The notes beneath the pieces were generated by a model. That model had not been told where the DNA came from. It worked only from the letters and a program-made list of their open reading frames with translations, and did no database searches. 32,946 nucleotides of DNA, from positions 1 through 32,946 of the forward strand of contig JAMOTN010000046.1 in NCBI GenBank assembly GCA_027062325.1, read 5' to 3'. Shown piece after piece: positions 24,089-32,946 of this stretch. Position numbers and translations under genes: made by a program. Each line of letters starts with the position of its first letter. The first letter of the stretch is position 1. The stretch is from a bacterium (GTDB lineage: Bacteria > JAMOTN01).

Positions 24089-24955
24089 ATGAGTTGGGCA
24101 AATATTGATAAAGCAAATGACTTGTTTGAGAAGGCACTGGAATACTTTGAAAATGAAGATTTTAGTTCTGCTGAGAAAAATTTAAAAGAGGCTCTTAAGA
24201 AAGATCCAGAATTTGCTCAAGCATACATAAAATTGGGAGACATCTATCTCCTAAGGAATAAATTGACAGAGGCTAGGGATTATTATGAGAAGGCTTTGAA
24301 AATTAATCCGGATTCTATTTTAGCTTTGTATAAACTTGCGGATACTTATTTGAAAATGAGAATGTACAGTCAGTCTATAAAGTTGTTCCGTGAGTGTATT
24401 AAAAAAGGCGTAGAAGATCTTGAACTTTATGTTTCAGCAGATGAAATCTATGCAAAGCTTGGAGAGGCTTACTTAAAGAAGGGAGATCTTAAAAAGGCTG
24501 CAACCTTCTTGTTGAGAGCTTTGAACATAGCTCCGACTTCTCTTGTTGCGCGCTATCATTACGCTGTTTTGTTGCTAAGAAAGAGAAAACTGGATGAAGC
24601 AGAGCATAATTTTCGAGTTGTCATAGAACAGACTACTCGTTCGTTAGAAATAAGTGCTCAAAATCCGGGGGTGTATTTTTTCAGGGGTAAAGCAAACTTT
24701 CACATATTTAACTACGGAGATGCAAAGAGGGATATATCAAGAGCAATTGAGTTGGATACTGAAGAGATTGATTATCACGTTTATGAGGGGTTGGGATATA
24801 GCGATGCAGATGCATATGTAGCTTTGGGTGAAGTTTACAAAAAAATTGGCGATAAAATTAAAGCGGAGGAGTATTGGAAAAAGGCTCTTGAAATAGAACC
24901 TGATCATCCATTGGCAAGGAGGTATTTGTCCGGGTGGAAGTTGGTAATCTGGTAA
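24089..24955 (+). CDS. Tetratricopeptide repeat protein
   Basis: TPR repeats fill the protein: at least six helical pairs of the pattern A..YIKLGDIYLLRNKLTEARDYY-EKALKINPD, ending with KIKAEEYWKKALEIEPDHPLA. There is no signal peptide, so it is probably a cytoplasmic scaffold for protein contacts. The site GGGAGGTG before ATG 24089 is strong. The next gene, a FlgJ-like rod-binding protein, starts within its last 22 nt in another frame, so the two are translated together and may work together, perhaps in flagellar assembly (inference). Confidence 0.9.
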   Translation: MSWANIDKANDLFEKALEYFENEDFSSAEKNLKEALKKDPEFAQAYIKLGDIYLLRNKLTEARDYYEKALKINPDSILALYKLADTYLKMRMYSQSIKLFRECIKKGVEDLELYVSADEIYAKLGEAYLKKGDLKKAATFLLRALNIAPTSLVARYHYAVLLLRKRKLDEAEHNFRVVIEQTTRSLEISAQNPGVYFFRGKANFHIFNYGDAKRDISRAIELDTEEIDYHVYEGLGYSDADAYVALGEVYKKIGDKIKAEEYWKKALEIEPDHPLARRYLSGWKLVIW

Positions 24956-25392
24956 GGTATGGGTTGGCTTCAAATGGAACGATGTTATACGAATCTGATC
25001 CAGTTTCTAATTTGGATTTCAGAAGATTTAAAAAGATGTCTAAAGAAGAGCAACTGAAAAAGTTGCGTGAGCTTGCTGATGAGATGGAAGCGTCCATGGT
25101 TAAATCACTTTTAGTTAAAATGAAGCGGGCAAGTGAATGGAGTGAGAAGCCGTCGCTTGCCCGCCGTTTTTGGGAAGAGGAGCTTTTTGGAAAGTGGGCT
25201 GAAGTTATAGCCAAGAGTGGGGACTTGGGGATAAGTGAGGCAATTTACAATCAGTTAAAAGAAGCAATAGAAGGAAAAGGTTTGAAGGGGAAAGTGGTTG
25301 AAAAGATTGATGTAGTTGATGAAATTGATAAAGAAAAAACTTTGACTTCTCCAAAACTGGATTTATCTAAATTTAGGCTTAGAGCTCCTTAA
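24934..25392 (+). CDS. FlgJ-like rod-binding domain protein
   Basis: The central part matches the pattern of the rod-binding domain (FlgJ N-terminal type): a helix LRELADEMEASMVKSLLVKM like the family's 'AAxEFEALFLxQLLKxMR', then FWEEELFGKWAEVIAKSG and DLGISEAIYNQL, like 'xYxDMLDxQLAxxIAxxGGLGLAxxLxxQL'. This family helps assemble the flagellar rod in the periplasm. There is no muramidase domain, as in most FlgJ homologues outside Proteobacteria. The 152-residue protein also lacks a signal peptide; rod-binding proteins use the flagellar export system. The GTG start has AAGGAGG at 24917-24923, inside the TPR gene. The match is by pattern only, supported by flgK and flgL elsewhere in the window. 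Confidence 0.62.
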   Translation: MEVGNLVRYGLASNGTMLYESDPVSNLDFRRFKKMSKEEQLKKLRELADEMEASMVKSLLVKMKRASEWSEKPSLARRFWEEELFGKWAEVIAKSGDLGISEAIYNQLKEAIEGKGLKGKVVEKIDVVDEIDKEKTLTSPKLDLSKFRLRAP

Positions 25393-25413
25393 TAATTCTG
25401 GTTTTGTTGAGTT

Positions 25414-26337
25414 ATGAGTGGAAGGTATTTGGATAAGTGGAAGCTTAGATTAGAGTCTTTGAGTATTACTTCAATACTGTTGATTTTATTGCTAAAGTTG
25501 TTTTTTGAACTAGTTCCTTTAGATATAACAGCTTTAAATGCGCCATTTTCTCACACCAAGGTTGTAAAAGTAGAGTTAAAGTTTGCTGGGAAAGATTTTT
25601 CTGAGAAAAAAAGAAGAACCGTTGAACGTTCTTTTGATTACTCTTCAAGGAGAATAGTTAAGAAATTAGCTGAAAATTTGAAATTTTCGCAATTATCTAA
25701 GCGGCTTGATTACAAGCCCAAAATTTCAAAGAAAAGATTTACGATTTCTGAATTCTGGAAAAAGGGTCAGAATCTTCGTAAGGCAGAAGTTGGATTAGAA
25801 GGAAATAGGAAAAGAATGTTCAAAGTTGATTTTGAGAAAGTTGATTTTAAACCTGCTGGATTTGATGAGGTTGTGAGTAAAGCTAAAAGAAGTGAATTGA
25901 CCATGGTTGGAAAGAGAGAGCCAAATTTAGATGATTCAAAAATCATTGCTTCTATTGCCAAGAAAAAATTTTCTCCACGTGTAGTTAATGAAAGTAAGTT
26001 GAGTGATAATTTAGTTATTTCGAGTTCAAAGAAGAAACGTTTTGTGGTTTCGATAAATGGCAGAAATTATGAATTTGAGAGTGATGTGAAGTTGAAAATG
26101 TTATCGGATGGTGGTCTTTTTTATCCTGACTGGGCGGTCAAAAATGGGATAGAAGGAACTGTTAGGTTGAAATTGATAATAGATAGAGATGGAAACGTGG
26201 AAGATGTTGAAGTGATAAAAGCTCCACCTTCTGCTAAGCTTCTTGATTTTACTGTAAAGAAGGTTAAGCTTTGGAGATTTGTGCCACTGAATAACAAAGT
26301 TGAAGCTATAGTTACAATTAGGTATGTTCTGAAGTAA
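25414..26337 (+). CDS. TonB-family energy transducer
   Basis: TonB proteins pass energy from the inner membrane to outer-membrane transporters. The product (307 aa) has a short basic N-terminus, one membrane helix (about 16-34) and a long periplasmic stretch rich in Lys, Arg, Ser and Phe, lacking the usual Pro-rich repeats. The C-terminal TonB domain (about 230-307) has the motif GLFYPDWAVKNGIEGTVRLKL, then IDRDGNVEDVEVIKAP and VKLWRFVPLNNK. No exbB/exbD genes are in the window. No ribosome binding site is evident before ATG 25414, which follows the FlgJ-like gene by 21 nt. The presence of TonB supports a two-membrane envelope. Confidence 0.85.
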   Translation: MSGRYLDKWKLRLESLSITSILLILLLKLFFELVPLDITALNAPFSHTKVVKVELKFAGKDFSEKKRRTVERSFDYSSRRIVKKLAENLKFSQLSKRLDYKPKISKKRFTISEFWKKGQNLRKAEVGLEGNRKRMFKVDFEKVDFKPAGFDEVVSKAKRSELTMVGKREPNLDDSKIIASIAKKKFSPRVVNESKLSDNLVISSSKKKRFVVSINGRNYEFESDVKLKMLSDGGLFYPDWAVKNGIEGTVRLKLIIDRDGNVEDVEVIKAPPSAKLLDFTVKKVKLWRFVPLNNKVEAIVTIRYVLK

Positions 26338-26352
26338 TGGCATCCATACTGC

Positions 26353-27849
26353 CTATCCCCAGAAAAGGCGCTCTGCTGTTTTGACAAATTCTTTGAATTT
26401 TTGTTTGTAAATTTTTACCTTCACTGTTGTTGGAGAACTCCAGATATCTGATATGTCAACAAGATTGCCAACAACTCTGGGGATGAGCTTTGCAGCTTCT
26501 GCGTAGTTTTTTGCTTTGTCAAACATAATAGCAGCTTTGTATAAGAAGAATTTTTTCTCTTGGAACATTTCTGCAAGTTCGAGGTAAACTTTTGCTGCTA
26601 GTGAGGGATGGATATTCTCTGCTGCTTTAGCTTTTAAAAGAGCAATATCTTTATCGTAAGGAAGACGTAAAGAAAGCGCAGTTGCGAGTTGAAAGGCTTT
26701 GTGTGGATCTGTCTTGATCAATTTTTTGATGCGATTGGTTATCAAATTGTAAATTAACTCACCGTTTAGTAGTTTTTTAGAGATTGTGAAATCTTCTGTT
26801 GCATCTATTAAACGAAAATTTATCCATCCTAAAATGAAGAAGTTGACTAGTGAGAGACCTGTTATAAAAAAGTTCATGAAGTATTTTTTGAAAAATGCAG
26901 CTGTAAAGTATGTATAAAACCTGGGTTTGTCATAAGCATTGGCAAGTATAAATCCATAATCCTCTTCAAGCCAAGCTATTTTGAATCTGAGAGCCCACCA
27001 TTTACTTAAATGCTTTGTTGATTTGGAACAAAGTTTCAAGGTGTCTTTTGCTTTTTTTATTTTTCCGTCTTTTATGAGAAATGAGGCTATGAAAAGATAT
27101 ACCTTATCCATCTCTTCAGTGGATTTAAATAGGTACTTTTTTATTATCTTGTGATAAATAAATATCAAACGTGCAAATTTTTCCAGTTCTTCAGGGGATG
27201 AGTTAAATTTGTTTTTCCAAATTTTCTGGACTTTTATGAGCGTTTGAATGCTATTTTTTAGTTCTGCAACAAGAGGATGTTTTGGATTGTAAAATTCTAG
27301 CTTTTTTAGCAATACCTTGACCTTTTCAAAATCTTTTTTCAGCAGGGCTTTTTGTATAAGTTTCGCAAATTTATCTGCCATTGCTTCTTTTAGTTGAGCT
27401 TCGTTTGTAATTGTTTTTCCAGAAGCTACACTAGCTGCGTTGAGGTGAAAAAGTTTTTCTGTGACATTCGATTTTATTAGTTTATCTACTCTTGCTTTGA
27501 GTTTTTTTAAGGGGCAACTTACAAATAATCTCAAATATAGATCCAGTGCTTTTTGTGGATCTTTTTTAGCAAGTTTGATTATCTTATTGGCAATGGGTTG
27601 GTATATCTCCCTGAGTTTTTGTTCTAGTTTTTGCTTTATATCCTGTAGAATGTTTTTCTGTTCTGAAGATAAGGACTTTGATTCAAGTTTTTTAACTAGT
27701 TTATAAGCATCTTCAAAATGTCCTTGAAGCATCTTTAATTTTATCTGTTGTAGCATAAGTTGAAATTGTGCTTTAAGGGGGGAGGCACAGCAGTTATAAT
27801 AGTGGGTTGTAAGGAGAATTAGAATGGGTAAGAGGGTTTTTCTAAGCAC
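26353..27849 (-). CDS. Signal-peptide protein with helical repeats and an internal membrane helix
   Basis: No named family is recognised. Residues 1-22 form a signal peptide or anchor (ending NCCAS). Residues ~25-310 are helical, Lys- and Leu-rich, with TPR-like units (GHFEDAYKLVKKLESK, KKDFEKVKVLLKKLEFYNPKH). A strong membrane helix lies at about 324-346 (MNFFITGLSLVNFFILGW). A second helical-repeat part (about 375-480) follows it. If the signal peptide is cut, the first part would be outside and the second in the cytoplasm. The start is a GTG with GGGGGCG about 6 nt upstream. It is last in the run pgi-ligA-GH57, and its stop faces the TonB gene's stop 15 nt away with no terminator between. 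Confidence 0.78.
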   Translation of the reverse strand: MLRKTLLPILILLTTHYYNCCASPLKAQFQLMLQQIKLKMLQGHFEDAYKLVKKLESKSLSSEQKNILQDIKQKLEQKLREIYQPIANKIIKLAKKDPQKALDLYLRLFVSCPLKKLKARVDKLIKSNVTEKLFHLNAASVASGKTITNEAQLKEAMADKFAKLIQKALLKKDFEKVKVLLKKLEFYNPKHPLVAELKNSIQTLIKVQKIWKNKFNSSPEELEKFARLIFIYHKIIKKYLFKSTEEMDKVYLFIASFLIKDGKIKKAKDTLKLCSKSTKHLSKWWALRFKIAWLEEDYGFILANAYDKPRFYTYFTAAFFKKYFMNFFITGLSLVNFFILGWINFRLIDATEDFTISKKLLNGELIYNLITNRIKKLIKTDPHKAFQLATALSLRLPYDKDIALLKAKAAENIHPSLAAKVYLELAEMFQEKKFFLYKAAIMFDKAKNYAEAAKLIPRVVGNLVDISDIWSSPTTVKVKIYKQKFKEFVKTAERLFWG

Positions 27850-27885
27850 TATTTCGCCCCCTGTTAAATTTATTGAAAAGTTGTT

Positions 27886-29082
27886 TTAACCACAGAAGCG
27901 CCTCTTTTCTGTCTCCATTATTATGTTCAAAAACAGCTCGCGTCCTCGGTAGATGTACTCAGATTTACCTAGGACCTCTGCTGCCACTTGAAGAACGTCG
28001 AGAATTAAAAATGCTCCCCTGTAGATCTGTGATGGATCAAAGTTCCATGCAGATGCCCACCAAAATTGACAGGAGTAAAGAGCTTTGTCCATTAAAAGAC
28101 GTAATTTTTCAAATTCTTCTTTCAAAATTTGCTTTTGCCTTAGTTTATCCTCTGCTTCTTTGACGGCTTCAAGAGCGAAGAATAGTAACTCCCATTGTTT
28201 AGCGTGAATGGGGTTGAATTTGCTCTGCCATAAAGGATAAGGGTCGTCGTTTGCAAGATCTGTTGCGGTTGCTGACCATGTAGATGGTGGCACAAAGACA
28301 TCGCGCGCTTCAAACTTTTCCACAAGCTCTGAGATTGTTACCAATTGGAGCTTATCTGAGTTAGCAGCTTCGCACAAAAATGCTCTCAAAAACTTTTCAT
28401 GGTAGTATTTGTGATGATGACCAAATGTTTCTCCATCCATGGCAATTACTATGTAGCCCTCTTCTTCGCCAAACCATTTTTCCATGTCAGATAGAAGTTT
28501 GTAGAAAAATTCATTTCCTTTGTATGAATTAAAGGAGATATCATTGCTGTGGAGATTGGAGCGTAAAACCACTCTTATGTTTCCAACTTTTGGGATGAAG
28601 TTGTATGGAACAAATCCATGATAGTATGAGAATGGTAAGTCATCAGTTATTACCCATTTGTATCCCATTTTGGCAAGGAGCATAGCTAAAGGTGTGCTGT
28701 AGCACATCTCTGGAGGAAATACTCCTTGAGGTTTAAAGTTTGGCATGTAAGTCATGTTACCGGCTTCGTTGAGGCGTAATTGGCGCTTTATTTCCTCTTC
28801 TGGGATTAAGGGGAAAATTGGATGGTAGGCTCCGCTACTTGTAAATTCTATGAAACCTTTACCTGCTGCTTCGTTGAAGTTGTCGAGTATCTCTTTCCAC
28901 CCATGTTTTATGAGTTGTTCAGTCAATGAAAAATTTATGTTAAGAGTAACTTTGGGAGAAATTGATGGATCGTTTAATATTGTAGAGAGCGGTAAATAGC
29001 ATTCTTTAGCAATTTGATCGATTACCCAGCCAATTTGCGTGGGTGGTTGATATATGTGAAGTAAGATTGCAACGTATTTCAT
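27886..29082 (-). CDS. Glycoside hydrolase family 57 protein
   Basis: GH57 enzymes act on alpha-glucans (amylases, 4-alpha-glucanotransferases, branching enzymes, amylopullulanases), mainly in thermophiles. Conserved regions are visible in order: HIYQPP at residues 9-14; FTSSGAYHPIFPLIP (80-94); the nucleophile region GVFPPEMCYS with E125; and the acid/base region IAMDGETFGHH with D216. A helical C-terminal part with Trp-rich SCQFWWASAW follows. At 398 aa it is short, close to a catalytic core alone, and lacks a signal peptide, so it acts in the cytoplasm. Exact specificity cannot be read. A strong GGAGGG precedes the ATG. It follows ligA by 32 nt, and pgi upstream suggests a link to sugar phosphate use (inference). 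Confidence 0.88.
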   Translation of the reverse strand: MKYVAILLHIYQPPTQIGWVIDQIAKECYLPLSTILNDPSISPKVTLNINFSLTEQLIKHGWKEILDNFNEAAGKGFIEFTSSGAYHPIFPLIPEEEIKRQLRLNEAGNMTYMPNFKPQGVFPPEMCYSTPLAMLLAKMGYKWVITDDLPFSYYHGFVPYNFIPKVGNIRVVLRSNLHSNDISFNSYKGNEFFYKLLSDMEKWFGEEEGYIVIAMDGETFGHHHKYYHEKFLRAFLCEAANSDKLQLVTISELVEKFEARDVFVPPSTWSATATDLANDDPYPLWQSKFNPIHAKQWELLFFALEAVKEAEDKLRQKQILKEEFEKLRLLMDKALYSCQFWWASAWNFDPSQIYRGAFLILDVLQVAAEVLGKSEYIYRGRELFLNIIMETEKRRFCG

Positions 29083-29114
29083 TTGAATCCCTCCTTTAAG
29101 TGGACTTTTGTAAA

Positions 29115-31166
<2,052 letters not shown>

Positions 31167-31181
31167 TTAGTTCACTCCTGT

Positions 31182-32534
31182 TTATGTATTGGCTTCCCAC
31201 TTGAATTTTGCTTCATAGTTGAGTTCATTCTTTAATCTATCCGCTTCCTCTTCAAAGCCTTCACGGCCAAGTAGTGCATAAGTTGCTACTTTTCCAGCTT
31301 CAACTCCCGGCTGATCAAAGGCATTGATATCTAAGTATTCTCCAGCAATTGCAGTTGCCATTTCAAATAAGAAGAAAAGGGCCCCTATGTGTTCTTCGTC
31401 AATTTGGGCAATGCTTATTTCCCAGTTGTAGCAGCCTGAATTTTGAAGAGCTATTTGAGTGGCTGTGCATTCTGTGTTTATCAATCTTGAGAATTCAACA
31501 CCTGATAAGTATTTAATTGAGTAATTTTGGTACATTCCCTCTGGAATTTTTACTTCTTTTCTGAACTTTTCGACTTTTATAAAACCAACGACTTTGTCTT
31601 TTGGACCTTCATTATAGAGCTGAATTTGTGAGTGCTGATCTATGGTTCCAACTGCCTTGACGGGAGTTTGCCCCCACTCGATTACTCGCCCTGATCTTGT
31701 AAAGCGCTTTCCAAGGCTTTCTGCCCATAGTTGTCTGAACCAATCGGAGAGATAATGGAGTTGGGTTGAGTATGGCATGAGGACCAGCATATTGACTCCT
31801 CGTCTGAAAAGAAGAAGGTGTGCAGCTGCAAAAGCTGCAGCAGGGTTGCTTGGGGCTGCTATAGAACACAGCTTTTTCATCTTAGCAGCTCCTTCGAGAA
31901 GTTTTCTTATGTTTATTCCGGAAACAGCAGCAGACAAAAGTCCAACTGGGGTTAGGACAGAAAATCTTCCACCCACAGATGGGGGAATGTGTAGAATTTT
32001 GAAGCCTTCTTCACGTGCAATTTTTAAAAGGTCTCCTTTTTCAGGATCGGTGGTTGCTACAATGTTTTCAGGTTTAACAAGACTCCTTAAGTACATAAAA
32101 GCGGCCATGGTTTCTGCTGTACTTCCTGATTTTGTTATTACGTTGAAACATGTCTTTTCAGGGTTGATCACTTCAAATAAAGCAGCCACGTTTTCGGGAT
32201 CAGGATTATCTATGAAAAATATGCGTGGTTTATTGATAAAATTGTGATATGGGTGATTAAGCGCAGTATGTAATACAAGGTTTCCGAGGTTTGAGCCTCC
32301 TATTCCAACGATAACGAAATTTTCAAACTTTTGTCGAATTTCATCTGCTAGAGTTTCTATTTCTGAAATTAGTTTTTCTTCTGTTTCGGGAAGAGAAATA
32401 AAACCGTAATTGGCTTTCAATACCTCATCTGTATATGGAGCAACCTCTTTTATAAAAGAAGCCAATTCATTTGGGTCTAAGGCTCCCTTAGTTCTGAGAT
32501 TAGTTATACCGTCAAGTTTGAACTCAATTTTCAT
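31182..32534 (-). CDS. pgi: Glucose-6-phosphate isomerase
   Basis: The enzyme interconverts glucose 6-phosphate and fructose 6-phosphate in the cytoplasm. Family motifs are clear: VGIGGSNLGN, the sugar-phosphate-binding SKSGSTAET, GGRFSVLTPVG, the active-site Glu region WAESLGK, VGTIDQHSQIQLYNEG with the conserved His, and the C-terminal QPGVEAGKVATYALLG with the conserved Lys. At 450 aa it matches the short bacterial form (as in Bacillus or Thermotoga), not the ~550-residue one. The ribosome binding site GGGAGGGAGTAAG precedes the ATG. It is first in the minus-strand run ending at the TPR/membrane protein. Confidence 0.98.
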   Translation of the reverse strand: MKIEFKLDGITNLRTKGALDPNELASFIKEVAPYTDEVLKANYGFISLPETEEKLISEIETLADEIRQKFENFVIVGIGGSNLGNLVLHTALNHPYHNFINKPRIFFIDNPDPENVAALFEVINPEKTCFNVITKSGSTAETMAAFMYLRSLVKPENIVATTDPEKGDLLKIAREEGFKILHIPPSVGGRFSVLTPVGLLSAAVSGINIRKLLEGAAKMKKLCSIAAPSNPAAAFAAAHLLLFRRGVNMLVLMPYSTQLHYLSDWFRQLWAESLGKRFTRSGRVIEWGQTPVKAVGTIDQHSQIQLYNEGPKDKVVGFIKVEKFRKEVKIPEGMYQNYSIKYLSGVEFSRLINTECTATQIALQNSGCYNWEISIAQIDEEHIGALFFLFEMATAIAGEYLDINAFDQPGVEAGKVATYALLGREGFEEEADRLKNELNYEAKFKWEANT

Positions 32535-32577
32535 CTTACTCCCTCCCAGTTGTTGAGATTATTTGAGATTATTACTT

Positions 32578-32583
32578 ATTATA
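32578..32583 (-). promoter_or_regulatory. Possible -10 element for the pgi-ligA operon
   Basis: TATAAT on the minus strand would start transcription near 32571 and give a ~37-nt leader with the ribosome binding site. The 17-bp-spaced -35 hexamer (ATGCTT) is poor. Two copies of TTGAGATTA lie beside it at 32553-32571 on the plus strand, 10 bp apart. Confidence 0.35.
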
Positions 32584-32663
32584 AAATATAAGCGTAAAAT
32601 AAGCATTAGCACGAGAAAATGGAAAATGTAAAACAGCTAGAGCTTTTGGTGGAGGAGAAGTGC

Positions 32664-32946
32664 GTGGGGAGAGTAATTTTGTGTTTGCTTATTTTGATGA
32701 CTTCAGGAATGTTGCAAGCTCTATCTGACGTTCCGGAATTAACATATACGATTGCGGATTGGTTGAAGTGGACGTATTTTTTGGATAGTGAGGAAGCTTA
32801 TAATGAAGCAAGAGGAATTGTTGCACTGTACATGGAAGGGAAAGATAAGGGGTATGACAATGAACCTGATGCCAAACTTCTAATTAAGTGGGCAGAGCGG
32901 GGGCTTTGTTGGCGCTATATAGTGTCAATGCTAGATGAGAGATTTG
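32664..32946 (+). CDS. Exported protein of unknown function, 5' part
   Basis: The frame is open from here to the window edge. I chose GTG 32664 because GGAGGAG (32651-32657) lies 6 nt upstream and the product then begins with a good signal peptide: MGRVILCLLILMTSGMLQA before LSDVPELTY. An in-frame ATG at 32619 would add 15 residues but has no ribosome binding site. The mature part visible (about 75 aa) is rich in Trp, Tyr, Glu and Asp (TIADWLKWTYFLDSEE, LLIKWAERGLCWRYIVSML). No family is recognised from this part. It is divergent from pgi. Confidence 0.65.
   Translation, partial: MGRVILCLLILMTSGMLQALSDVPELTYTIADWLKWTYFLDSEEAYNEARGIVALYMEGKDKGYDNEPDAKLLIKWAERGLCWRYIVSMLDERF

Overview
The window is AT-rich, gene-dense bacterial chromosome with no mobile element, CRISPR array, rRNA or tRNA that I can see. 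Its content points to a flagellated bacterium with two membranes: FlgK, FlgL, a FlgJ-like rod protein, a TonB protein, a predicted outer-membrane beta-barrel protein and FtsQ/FtsA/FtsZ division proteins. Lys/Glu-rich proteins, a TrmI-type tRNA m1A methyltransferase, a small heat-shock protein and a GH57 glycosidase fit a thermophile, but this is inference and I cannot name the phylum. Start codons include GTG and TTG as well as ATG, and most genes have strong purine-rich ribosome binding sites.

Region 1 (1-6958, + strand) is a division and cell-wall cluster: the 3' part of murB, then ddl, ftsQ, ftsA, two consecutive different ftsZ genes, and a signal-peptide-bearing outer-membrane protein gene. 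A near-consensus promoter lies only about 8 nt before the ftsQ start codon. Only the second FtsZ carries a recognisable linker and C-terminal peptide. Region 2 (6959-10510, + strand) is rpsO-pnp-thiN. rpsO has a hairpin leader that can form a pseudoknot next to its start codon, and a strong terminator separates it from pnp. The pnp tail overlaps the start of a thiamine pyrophosphokinase gene in another frame.

Region 3 (10555-15100, - strand) is flgK-flgL, whose products are unusually long because of inserted Flagellin_IN-like repeats. Divergent from it, region 4 (15192-20127, + strand) is a tightly coupled three-gene operon of unrecognised function: an exported or membrane-anchored protein, a 911-residue protein and a four-helix protein with FtsX-like topology. 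This is the best candidate for something undescribed in the window.

Region 5 (20214-22980, - strand) holds a small heat-shock protein, prmA, trmI and a pseudopilin-like gene; trmI overlaps the pseudopilin gene. Region 6 (22999-26337) has a small membrane protein gene (+), an exported thioredoxin-fold protein (-), then a + strand set of TPR protein, FlgJ-like protein and TonB protein. Region 7 (26353-32534, - strand) is a compact run pgi-ligA-GH57-TPR/membrane protein. The window ends inside a + strand gene for an exported protein of unknown function.
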